A stretch of DNA of 64,000 bases, taken from Burkholderia sp. GAS332. GTDB lineage: Bacteria > Pseudomonadota > Gammaproteobacteria > Burkholderiales > Burkholderiaceae. The notes under the pieces are model-generated. The model ran no database searches. It saw nothing but the letters and a program-made list of their open reading frames with translations, and was not told the origin of the DNA. Below are positions 56,772 to 64,000 of this stretch, piece by piece; within the stretch, counting starts at the first letter, position 1, and every line of letters starts with the position of its first letter. The position numbers were made by a program, and so were the translations under genes. The stretch lies in assembly GCA_900142905.1 (NCBI GenBank), contig FSRV01000001.1:4526001-4590000 (forward strand), given 5' to 3'.

Positions 56772-58091
56772 TCATGTGGCATCACAAGTGCGCGCCGCCG
56801 CCGCCAGCTTGCTGGCGCGAGCGGCACGCGGAAATACCGGTAGCGCGATCAATGCGCACACGCTGGCTACTGCCCACACCATTGGCCACGAACCCACCGA
56901 CAACAGCAGCGGAATCGCGAGCGGCGTCAGGAACAACGTGAGAAAGACGCAGGTGTTGCCGATCGCGAGTGCGGTCCCTGCACGGCTCGTCCCGGCGAGC
57001 GTCGCGAGTTCCGTGAAGGCCACGCCGTGCCATGCGGACGCGCTTACGCCGCCCAGCACGATCATCAGCGCGAACACCACGGTCATCGCCGCGTGGTGCA
57101 GGCCGGCCAAGCCCGTCACCAAAGCGAGCGAGGCGAACAGCACCGCGGTCAGCACACTGCAGGCGCGCATGTAAGCGCGTCGATTGCCGCGCCGGTCGGT
57201 CCACGCTCCGCTCCAGACCCGCGCAATCGCCGCGCCCGTTTGCACCGCAGCCATTGTCACGCTGATTGCCAGCACACCGGCACGGCTGAAGTCGTGGAGG
57301 AAGACGGTCCCGAACGTCACGACAGCAAGTTGGGGCACGCACAATGCGCCGGCGCCGAGCGCCACACGCCAGATGCCGACGTCGCGTAATGGAGAAACCT
57401 TCACCGGCATCGCACCCGCAGCGCCTGCGTGGCGAGCTGCACCCGCGTCATTCCCTTCGGCATGCGAGGGTTCGTGCAACCAGCACCAGGCGAACCCCGC
57501 GGTCATCGCGCACGCAAGCGCCAGCACCGTGTACGCGCTGGCAAAGCCGAATCTCGAGGCGAGCACCGGCAAGATCAGCGCCCCCAAACCACCGCCGGCC
57601 GGCACCGCGGTCTGCCGGATACTCATCGCGAGGCCGCGCTCACCCTCGCGAAACCAGGCCATCACCGCGCGGCCACTCGAACCGTTGACGCTGCCGCCAA
57701 GCAGGCCGACCAGCAGCAAACCGAGCGCGAGCGTCGCCACGCTCGGCACATGCGTGCCGGATGGCACTACGAACAATGCCAGCCCGGCTAGCGCCGCGGC
57801 AGTCGAAAGAAGTCCGAGCAGCAGCACGCGCCGGTCGCCCCAACGGTCGGTCAGGAGGCCCCATGGCAACTCGCTGAGCGCAATACCCAAACCGAGCATG
57901 CCGAGCACCAATCCCAGCCCATCATTACCGAGGTGATAGCCCGAGCGCAAAAACACCGCCGTGGTCGGAATCCCTGAGAAAGCGGCCGAAAAACTCGCAT
58001 TCGCCGCAAAGCCGACGCCCAGCACCTTCCACCGATGGCTTGCTGCACGCGCACCCGGGACCCGCACGGCAGCAATCGATTCGTTTCCCAT
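56772..58091 (-). CDS. MFS transporter
   Basis: 439 residues from 58091, GGAGG five bases upstream. About 12 helices. Motif A is G-L-L-T-D-R-W-G-D-R-R-V, with the second-half copy S-G-A-W-T-D-R-R-G-N-R-R. The N-terminal S-G-I-P-T-T-A-V-F-L and the R-G-L-A-M-S-I-R-Q-T-A-V-P block resemble metabolite uptake or efflux MFS groups. It is divergent from the LysR gene at 58190 (98 bp between the starts). Substrate unknown. Confidence 0.9.
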   Translation of the reverse strand: MGNESIAAVRVPGARAASHRWKVLGVGFAANASFSAAFSGIPTTAVFLRSGYHLGNDGLGLVLGMLGLGIALSELPWGLLTDRWGDRRVLLLGLLSTAAALAGLALFVVPSGTHVPSVATLALGLLLVGLLGGSVNGSSGRAVMAWFREGERGLAMSIRQTAVPAGGGLGALILPVLASRFGFASAYTVLALACAMTAGFAWCWLHEPSHAEGNDAGAARHAGAAGAMPVKVSPLRDVGIWRVALGAGALCVPQLAVVTFGTVFLHDFSRAGVLAISVTMAAVQTGAAIARVWSGAWTDRRGNRRAYMRACSVLTAVLFASLALVTGLAGLHHAAMTVVFALMIVLGGVSASAWHGVAFTELATLAGTSRAGTALAIGNTCVFLTLFLTPLAIPLLLSVGSWPMVWAVASVCALIALPVFPRAARASKLAAAARTCDAT

Positions 58092-58189
58092 CACAGCCTC
58101 CACAATGAATGAATTGGAGGTATCCTACGGCTGGGCAAACCATCGGAAAAGCCGGAAATTCAGATGACTTCCATCGGATATACCGAATC

Positions 58190-59083
58190 ATGAGCCAACG
58201 CGGATTTGACCTGACACAGCTGCGCACCTTCGTCGCCGTCGCCGAATCGGGCAGCGTCTCGGCGGGTGCGGAGCGTGTGTTCCTGTCGCAGTCGTCGGTG
58301 AGCGAGCAGTTGAAGAAACTCGAGGAGCGCGCCGGCCAGACGCTGTTCGTGCGCAGCAAGCAGGGTGTGACCGCCACGCCGGCCGGCAGCCGCCTGCTCG
58401 ATCACGCGCAGCGCATCATCGCCATGAGCGAGGCGGCGTTCGAAGACCTCCACGGCCGCTCGCTCGACGGCGAACTGCGCATCGCCATCACGGACTACTA
58501 CCGTCCGCTCGACATCGCGCGCATTCTTAAGCTGTTTTCGGAACAGCACCCACGCCTGAAGCTGCACGTCACCGTGCTGCCGAGCGCCGTGATCGACAGC
58601 AGCGCCGGCGACGATGCGTCGTACGACATCGGCCTCTCGTTGCGGCTCGTCACCGGGAACACGCGCGCCACCAGCCGGCGCGCCGACGCCGACGCGCCAA
58701 GCACGGTGGTGCGGCGCGAGAAACTGCTGTGGGTCAGCGCGGCCGATGCCAGTCCGCGACCGGCCACGCCTTATCCGCTGGTATTGCTGCCGTCGAGTTG
58801 CCAGTTGCAGCGCTTCGTCGTGAAGCTCCTCGACGAGCACAAAGTGCCGTATCTGGTGTCGCATTCGGCGTCCGGCGTGGCCGGCCTGCAACTGGCGTTG
58901 AAGGCCGGGCTGGGCATTTCCTGCCTGAACGAATCGTCGATCGGTGGGGGCGTGGTGGCCTGCCCGTCGAGTGTCGGGTTGCCCGCACTGCCTCCCGTCG
59001 AGTTTCATCTGTTGCCGGGGCGAATCGGCGAAAGCGAACTCGTCAGCAATGCACGCATGGCGTTGATGCGACTCTTCAGTTGA
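58190..59083 (+). CDS. LysR-family transcriptional regulator
   Basis: 297 residues from 58190 (M-S-Q-R-G-F-D-L). Winged helix with V-F-L-S-Q-S-S-V-S-E-Q-L-K-K-L-E (about residues 30-45) and effector domain about 95-290. The V-T-A-T-P-A-G-S-R-L-L segment is standard for the family. It is divergent from the MFS gene and likely controls it. Ribosome site weak (GGATATACC). Confidence 0.92.
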   Translation: MSQRGFDLTQLRTFVAVAESGSVSAGAERVFLSQSSVSEQLKKLEERAGQTLFVRSKQGVTATPAGSRLLDHAQRIIAMSEAAFEDLHGRSLDGELRIAITDYYRPLDIARILKLFSEQHPRLKLHVTVLPSAVIDSSAGDDASYDIGLSLRLVTGNTRATSRRADADAPSTVVRREKLLWVSAADASPRPATPYPLVLLPSSCQLQRFVVKLLDEHKVPYLVSHSASGVAGLQLALKAGLGISCLNESSIGGGVVACPSSVGLPALPPVEFHLLPGRIGESELVSNARMALMRLFS

Positions 59084-59576
59084 TACGCTGGGCGTCGATG
59101 CACACGGTGCGACTCATGAATCCCCGCAGCAGCATGGAGCAGTACATCAATCGCATTCGACAATGCAGCCCGCACTCAAACCAGATGCGGAATAAATATT
59201 GAAGACGCCCTATTCGACGTCTATGCTAATCAAGTACGCGACCGATCGCCCCTCACTTTTTATTGACGCATCGGATAAATTCCTGCAATCTGCTACACGT
59301 CTTCCGGACGTATTAAGCGTTATTACCTCAGCCCGAAAGCCGCCGCCCAACGGCGCTCTCAGGCAGATCATTGTTTGGTAAAGCAATCGCATTGCCGCAT
59401 CGGTTCAATACTGTGCCTCCTTAAAAAGTCCGTTTCGATTTGCTGTTCATGCAGTCGTTATAAAAGAAGAATTGGCAGGCTTGTCACGCATCATTCATCG
59501 AATCCATAAGTGAATTCATGAGCGAACGCGTGAAAAATAAATAGCGAAAATAACCGTTCCCCCGACGAGGCCTGGC
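59084..59576. other. 493-bp intergenic region before the oxidase operon
   Basis: AT-richer than its neighbours. No RNA structure or credible gene is seen; a 60-codon open frame at 59199-59381 lacks a ribosome site and is rejected. The 3' part (59450-59560, TATAAAAGAAG) probably holds the oxidase operon promoter. Confidence 0.5.
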
Positions 59577-60293
59577 GTGCATCGTAGAACTATCGGATTT
59601 TCGATCCTGTTGGTGTCTTACGTCATGTTGAGTGGCGCGGCGTTCGCAGCCACTGACGCATCAGGCGCGATGCCCTCGGCCATGGACGAGCGCGTGCGCG
59701 CCTGCACCTCGTGTCATGGCGTACAAGGCCAAGGCCTGAACAACGATTACTTTCCGCGTATCGCCGGCAAACCGGCCGACTACCTGTTCAATCAGTTAAC
59801 CGCGTTCCGTGACGGCGGCCGCACCTATCCGCCGATGGGTTACCTGCTCGCCTTTCTGCCGGACGACTATCTGCGCAAGATCAGCCAGTACTTCGCCGAC
59901 CTGCAACCACCCTACCCCAATGCCGATCACACCGACGTCGCACCGGCGGTGCTCGCAGCCGGACAACGGCTCGTCACCCAAGGCGACCCGGCGCGCAAGA
60001 TCCCGGCGTGCATCGCCTGTCATGGCGCACGCATGACGGGTACGCAACCCGGCATTCCGGGCCTGCTTGGCCTGCACGCGAGCTACATCGCCGGGCAGAT
60101 GGGCACGTGGCGCTCGGGCACACGGCACGCGCTTGCGCCGGACTGTATGCATTCGATCGCCGTCAAGCTGACGGACAAGGACATCACCGCGGTATCGAGC
60201 TGGCTCGCGCGCCAGCCGCGCCCTGCCGATCCGCGGCCCGCGCCGGCGTCCGCTGAGCGGCTGCCGCTCGCATGCGGGAGCCAACCGCAATGA
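59577..60293 (+). CDS. Diheme cytochrome c, exported
   Basis: 238 residues, GTG start with GAGG six bases upstream. Signal peptide to about 25. Two heme sites C-T-S-C-H (43-47) and C-I-A-C-H (145-149), so a two-domain c4-like cytochrome, with P-P-M-G-Y-L as a possible axial Met. It is the first gene of the ba3 oxidase operon and a likely electron donor to the CuA subunit. Its stop overlaps the next gene's ATG (ATGA). Confidence 0.93.
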   Translation: MHRRTIGFSILLVSYVMLSGAAFAATDASGAMPSAMDERVRACTSCHGVQGQGLNNDYFPRIAGKPADYLFNQLTAFRDGGRTYPPMGYLLAFLPDDYLRKISQYFADLQPPYPNADHTDVAPAVLAAGQRLVTQGDPARKIPACIACHGARMTGTQPGIPGLLGLHASYIAGQMGTWRSGTRHALAPDCMHSIAVKLTDKDITAVSSWLARQPRPADPRPAPASAERLPLACGSQPQ

Positions 60294-61672
60294 AGCCGAC
60301 CTTCCGCTCGATCCGCCCAGTTTCGTACGCCATGACGAAGTGCCGTCGCCCTGCTGTTTCGCTCGTGTGCGGCTTGCTGATTGCCGGCTTGATCGTCGCC
60401 GGCAACGCCGCACTTTCCGGCGCACCGCGCGCCTTGCTAGTCGCTGAAGCAAGCGCCGCTGAACCGGTGCCTGCTACCACGGCTGCAACGGCCACCGGCG
60501 ACACAGCCGACACCCGCCCCGACATCGTCAAACGCGGCGAGTATCTGGCGCGCGCCGGCGACTGCGTCGCCTGCCACACCGCGCCGCGCGGCAAACTGTT
60601 CGCCGGCGGCCTTGCCATGGATACGCCGTTCGGTACGCTCTATTCGCCGAACATCACACCGGATGCGCAATACGGCATCGGCACATGGAGCGAGGAAGCG
60701 TTCTTCAAGATGATGCGCACCGGCCGCACGCCGGACGGCACCCTGCTCTACCCCGCAATGCCGATTGCCCAGTACACCAAGGTCACGCGTGAAGACTCGA
60801 ACGCAATCTTCGCCTATCTGAAGTCCGTGGCACCGGTACGCGAGCCGAACCACAAGCACACGCTGCGCTTCCCGTTCAACCAGCGCAAGCTGCTGTACGG
60901 CTGGCGCACGCTGTACTTCCGTGAAGGCGAGTTCCAGCCGGACCCGACCAAATCGGTCGAATGGAATCGCGGTGCCTATCTCGTCGATGGGCTCGGACAC
61001 TGCACGATGTGCCACACCAAGATCAACATGCTCGGCGGCTCGTCGCAAAGCGAGCAGTTCGCCGGCGGGCTGATTCCGGTGCAGAACTGGTACGCGCCGT
61101 CGCTGACGTCTGACAAGGACGGCGGTCTCGGCGACTGGAGCATCAAGGACATCGTCGACCTGCTACAGGCAGGCATTTCCGATCGCGGCGCCGTGTACGG
61201 GCCGATGGCCGAAGTCACCTATCACAGCCTTCAGTACATGACGGAAGACGACGTCAAGGCGATGGCGGTCTATCTCAAGACGTTACCGGACAATCGCGGG
61301 CGCAAGTCGGGCCCGTCCGCGCCGACCAACACCAATGTGTTCGCGCTCGGCGAAAAAATCTACGCTGACAAGTGCGCGCTCTGCCACGGCGCAAACGGCG
61401 AGGGTCAGTTGCAGCACTACCCGCCGCTCGCACGTAACCAGTCGATCGAAATGGACTCCGCGGTCAACCCGATCCGCATCGTGCTGAATGGTGGCTTCCC
61501 GCCCGGCACCATGCGCAATCCCGAGCCGTACGGCATGCCGCCTTTCGGGCAGGAACTGAACGACACCGATGCCGCCGCCGTCGTCACGTATATCCGCACT
61601 GCGTGGGGTAATCATGGCCAGCCGGTGACGTCCCGCGAGGTCAACGAGTTGCGCAAGGCGCCGCTGCACTGA
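60290..61672 (+). CDS. Triheme cytochrome c, dehydrogenase-subunit type
   Basis: 460 residues from ATG 60290, overlapping the previous stop by four bases. N-terminal membrane anchor or signal (about 25-50). Three heme sites, C-V-A-C-H, C-T-M-C-H and C-A-L-C-H, in three cytochrome domains, with the G-E-Y-L-A-R-A-G-D-C start typical of the cytochrome subunit of membrane alcohol/gluconate dehydrogenases. No dehydrogenase is adjacent here, so it probably carries electrons to the oxidase. Confidence 0.94.
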   Translation: MKPTFRSIRPVSYAMTKCRRPAVSLVCGLLIAGLIVAGNAALSGAPRALLVAEASAAEPVPATTAATATGDTADTRPDIVKRGEYLARAGDCVACHTAPRGKLFAGGLAMDTPFGTLYSPNITPDAQYGIGTWSEEAFFKMMRTGRTPDGTLLYPAMPIAQYTKVTREDSNAIFAYLKSVAPVREPNHKHTLRFPFNQRKLLYGWRTLYFREGEFQPDPTKSVEWNRGAYLVDGLGHCTMCHTKINMLGGSSQSEQFAGGLIPVQNWYAPSLTSDKDGGLGDWSIKDIVDLLQAGISDRGAVYGPMAEVTYHSLQYMTEDDVKAMAVYLKTLPDNRGRKSGPSAPTNTNVFALGEKIYADKCALCHGANGEGQLQHYPPLARNQSIEMDSAVNPIRIVLNGGFPPGTMRNPEPYGMPPFGQELNDTDAAAVVTYIRTAWGNHGQPVTSREVNELRKAPLH

Positions 61673-61702
61673 ACCTGAACCGCTGCACCGGAGAACCTCC
61701 AG

Positions 61703-61879
61703 ATGGAAGCGAACGATACCCACAGCGCGGCCCCGCCTACGGATGAAGAAGTGGAACGCGTCGTCGCGGCCGGTCCGCATGGCGCAATCGCCGTGGCCGG
61801 TGTGGCCACGCTGATCGTCATGGCGATCTGGTTCGGCTTCTACTTTCTTGTCTTTCTGCCGCGCGGCGTCATCCACTGA
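61703..61879 (+). CDS. 58-residue single-helix membrane protein, CoxIIa-like
   Basis: A 58-residue frame between the triheme cytochrome and subunit II. The first 25 residues are hydrophilic and acidic (D-E-E-V-E-R-V-V); one membrane helix (G-V-A-T-L-I-V-M-A-I-W-F-G-F-Y-F-L-V-F-L) ends in P-R-G-V-I-H. Position just before the CuA subunit, with two bases between its stop and the subunit II ATG, suggests the ba3 oxidase subunit IIa role, a helix completing the subunit II membrane part. Family match is from topology and context, not a database. Confidence 0.75.
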   Translation: MEANDTHSAAPPTDEEVERVVAAGPHGAIAVAGVATLIVMAIWFGFYFLVFLPRGVIH

Positions 61880-61881
61880 CT

Positions 61882-62454
61882 ATGTCGACTGATTCCAATC
61901 ACCAACCGGGCAGCGGCCACGAAGTCGCCTTACGCGCGGAACGCCGCTGGGCGATTTTTGCCTCGGCGCTGATCGTGCTGATGCTCGCCGTCATCGTGTT
62001 CTCGGGGCTGCATTGGGCGATGATGCCGCCGTCACGGGTCGAGACGATCGATCCTTCGCGCCTGCAACTGTCCGGCGAATTCGTCGAAGACAACCTCGGC
62101 AGCGCCGTCGAGCCGGATGGCTCGGTAGTCGTGCGGTTCATCGCGCAGCAGTATTCGTTCACGCCGCAATGCCTGCTGGTGCCTGCCGACACGCCGATCA
62201 CGATCCGCACCACTAGCGCCGATGTCGTGCACGGCCTGCTGGTCACCGACACCAACATCAACACGATGGTCGTGCCCGGCTATGTGTCCACGCTGAACAC
62301 GCGCTTCGACAAACCCGATGAACACACCATGCCGTGCCACGAGTTCTGCGGCTTCGGCCACCAGACCATGTGGGCGCACGTCAAGGTCATCGACAAAGCA
62401 ACCTTCTTCGAGCAAGCCCGACAATCACGGAGGCTCAGCTGTGTTTCACGCTAA
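61882..62454 (+). CDS. Cytochrome c oxidase subunit II, ba3-type (CuA)
   Basis: 190 residues. One membrane helix (about 24-46), unlike the two of aa3-type subunit II. The CuA ligands are all present: H117 (V-V-H-G-L-L-V) and C152, E154, C156, H160, M163 (P-C-H-E-F-C-G-F-G-H-Q-T-M). It takes electrons from cytochrome c on the periplasmic side. Its last 14 bases overlap the start of subunit I. Confidence 0.96.
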   Translation: MSTDSNHQPGSGHEVALRAERRWAIFASALIVLMLAVIVFSGLHWAMMPPSRVETIDPSRLQLSGEFVEDNLGSAVEPDGSVVVRFIAQQYSFTPQCLLVPADTPITIRTTSADVVHGLLVTDTNINTMVVPGYVSTLNTRFDKPDEHTMPCHEFCGFGHQTMWAHVKVIDKATFFEQARQSRRLSCVSR

Positions 62455-64000
62455 GCGACTCGTTCTCGCGCATTTCTGGCTGGCCTTCATCGCGTTTCTG
62501 ATCGCGCTGCTGCTTGGCGCATGGCAGATGCTGGTACGCAGCCCGCTGCTGCCCTGGGTCGGCGATCCCGAACTCTACTATCGATCGGTGACCGCGCACG
62601 GTTCGGTGATGGCTTACGTGCTGCCCACCCTGGTGTCGATGGGCTTCGGCTACGCGATCGTCGAACTCGCGCTCGCGCAGCGGCTAGTGGGTCTCAAATG
62701 GGCATGGGCCGCATTCATCATGCTGGCGGTTGGCGCGGTGATGGCGATGGTCCCGGTCGCGCTCGGCAAGGCCTCGGTGCTCTACACCTTCTATCCGCCG
62801 ATGATCGGCAGTCCGTTTTATTACCTCGGTGTGGTGCTGGTGGTTGTCGGCTCGTGGATCTGGGTTGCGCTAATGCACGTAAATCTGCGCATCTGGAAAC
62901 GCGCCAATCCCGGCAAGCCGATCCCGCTTGCGATGTTCGCCAACGTGGCGGGCGCGTATCTGTGGGCCTGGACCGCGATCGGCGCGGCGCTCGAAATCCT
63001 GTTCCAGATATTGCCCGTTGCCTTCGGTCTAACCAACACAATCGACGCAGGTCTTTCACGCATCCTGTTTTCGTGGACGCTGCACGCGATCGTGTATTTC
63101 TGGCTGATACCTGCTTACATCGCGTACTACACGCTCGTGCCGCGTGCGATCGGCGGACGACTCTACAGTGACTCGATGGCGCGCGTGTCGTTCATTCTGT
63201 TTCTCGTGTTCGCCATGCCGATCGGCATTCATCACCTGTTCGCCGATCCGCAGGTCGGCTCGGGCTTCAAGTTCCTGCATGCGGTGTTTACCGGCATGGT
63301 GTCGGTGCCGACGTTGCTGACGGTGTTCACCATCTGCGCATCGGTGGAAATCGCCGGGCGGTTGCGCGGCGGCAAGGGCGCGTTCGGCTGGTTGACCGCG
63401 TTGCCGTGGCAGAACCCGATGATGCTCGTGATCGCGTTTTCGTTCGTGATGCTGGGCCTTGGCGGTGCGGGCGGCCTGATCAACATGAGTTACCAGTTGA
63501 ACTCGACGGTGCACAACACGCAGTGGGTGACCGGCCACTTCCATCTGATTTTCGGCGGCGCGATCGTCATCATGTACTTCGCGATCGCGTATGAACTGTG
63601 GCCGCAACTGACCGGCCGCGCGATTGCATCGGTGAAGCTGGTGCGTACACAACTGTGGTTGTGGTTCATCGGCATGATGGTGACGACGCTGCCGTGGCAC
63701 TACGTCGGCTTGCTCGGCGCGCCACGCCGCATGGCGTATTACGACTACACCATGCCGGGGATGGAATCGCAGGCGTTCTGGGTTGGCATGTCGGCGGTGG
63801 GAGGACTGATCCTGGTGGTGTCCGGCGTGCTGTTCATCTACATCCTTGCGAAGTCGCAATTCGGGCCGCAGGTACAGCAACAGAGTTTCCGTTTCGCGAG
63901 CGCGGTGCAACCGGTGGAGCACGTGCCTGCCGCGCTCAATAGTTTCGGCTTGTGGGTGGCGTTGATGATCGGGCTGACGGTTGTCAACTACAGTGTGCCG
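62441..64000 (+). CDS. Cytochrome c oxidase subunit I, ba3-type (partial, runs off the window)
   Basis: GTG start at 62441 with GGAGG seven bases upstream; 520 codons to the window end, no stop. Low-spin heme ligand H53 (T-A-H-G-S-V-M-A-Y) and H368; CuB ligands H215, H264, H265; Y219 four residues after H215 is the cross-linked Tyr; G-H-F-H (H366, H368) binds the hemes. These and the helix order match the family B (ba3) heme-copper oxidases of Thermus, which use only a K-type proton channel. Confidence 0.96.
   Translation, partial: MFHAKRLVLAHFWLAFIAFLIALLLGAWQMLVRSPLLPWVGDPELYYRSVTAHGSVMAYVLPTLVSMGFGYAIVELALAQRLVGLKWAWAAFIMLAVGAVMAMVPVALGKASVLYTFYPPMIGSPFYYLGVVLVVVGSWIWVALMHVNLRIWKRANPGKPIPLAMFANVAGAYLWAWTAIGAALEILFQILPVAFGLTNTIDAGLSRILFSWTLHAIVYFWLIPAYIAYYTLVPRAIGGRLYSDSMARVSFILFLVFAMPIGIHHLFADPQVGSGFKFLHAVFTGMVSVPTLLTVFTICASVEIAGRLRGGKGAFGWLTALPWQNPMMLVIAFSFVMLGLGGAGGLINMSYQLNSTVHNTQWVTGHFHLIFGGAIVIMYFAIAYELWPQLTGRAIASVKLVRTQLWLWFIGMMVTTLPWHYVGLLGAPRRMAYYDYTMPGMESQAFWVGMSAVGGLILVVSGVLFIYILAKSQFGPQVQQQSFRFASAVQPVEHVPAALNSFGLWVALMIGLTVVNYSVP

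Noticed and set aside
59199..59381. 60-codon frame in the gap before the oxidase operon
   Set aside because: No ribosome site, no recognisable family, AT-rich intergenic composition; an overlapping frame of similar length exists on the other strand.

Overview
The window is a high-GC bacterial chromosome segment from a member of the Burkholderiales, most likely Paraburkholderia. This rests on gene content and order (a DUF4148 protein, a 1364-residue DUF3683/FAD/Fe-S oxidoreductase, an aspS-DUF502-fmdB block, a ubiE/ubiJ/ubiB block) and on Burkholderia-like codon use. It is an inference; no 16S or other marker is present. I see no tRNA, rRNA, CRISPR, prophage or insertion sequence.

Layout. 0.1-6.6 kb: metabolic and regulatory genes (YciA-type thioesterase, DUF4148 protein, LysR, glutathione transferase, a coupled MFS/serine-hydrolase pair with a divergent LysR). 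6.6-9.7 kb: a three-PAS GGDEF/EAL protein whose third PAS looks LOV-like. 9.9-11.4 kb: a nitrate-reductase-associated protein divergent from fdhD. 11.5-18.8 kb: a fatty-acid beta-oxidation operon (tetR, acyl-CoA dehydrogenase, fadB-like, fadA-like, enoyl-CoA hydratase) with a palindromic operator at the head and a hairpin in every intergenic gap. 18.9-24.7 kb: clsB-nudB, aspS, DUF502, fmdB, TPMT-like methyltransferase. 24.7-30.0 kb: ubiquinone genes ubiE, ubiJ and ubiB with a Tim44-like protein, DUF971 and HIT proteins among them. 30.1-34.2 kb: the giant FAD/Fe-S oxidoreductase. 34.7-38.0 kb: ilvA, 5'-nucleotidase, queF.

38.0-38.9 kb is a gene-free composite inverted repeat of about 830 bp. 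38.9-43.2 kb is a D-amino-acid cluster (RidA, D-aminoacylase, RpiR regulator, divergent D-threonine-aldolase-like enzyme). 43.4-45.5 kb is an EmrB-type pump with its MarR regulator. 45.6-48.4 kb holds an EcsC protein, an alpha/beta hydrolase, a CHRD protein and a LysR remnant.

48.7-56.4 kb is the most distinctive accessory region. A BvgS/EvgS-type unorthodox kinase (two periplasmic Venus-flytrap domains, two PAS, kinase, pseudo-receiver, receiver, HPt) lies beside an aquaporin with an altered selectivity filter and three RcsB/NarL-type response regulators, all on the minus strand and with AT-rich promoter regions. I infer one phosphorelay branching to several regulators, perhaps sensing a small solute or osmotic state and controlling the channel.

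56.8-59.1 kb holds a divergent MFS/LysR pair. 59.6-64.0 kb is a ba3-type (family B) cytochrome oxidase operon: a diheme and a triheme cytochrome c, a 58-residue membrane protein, the CuA subunit II and a subunit I cut by the window edge. Several gene 3' ends carry short tandem repeats, in two cases duplicating the stop-codon region.
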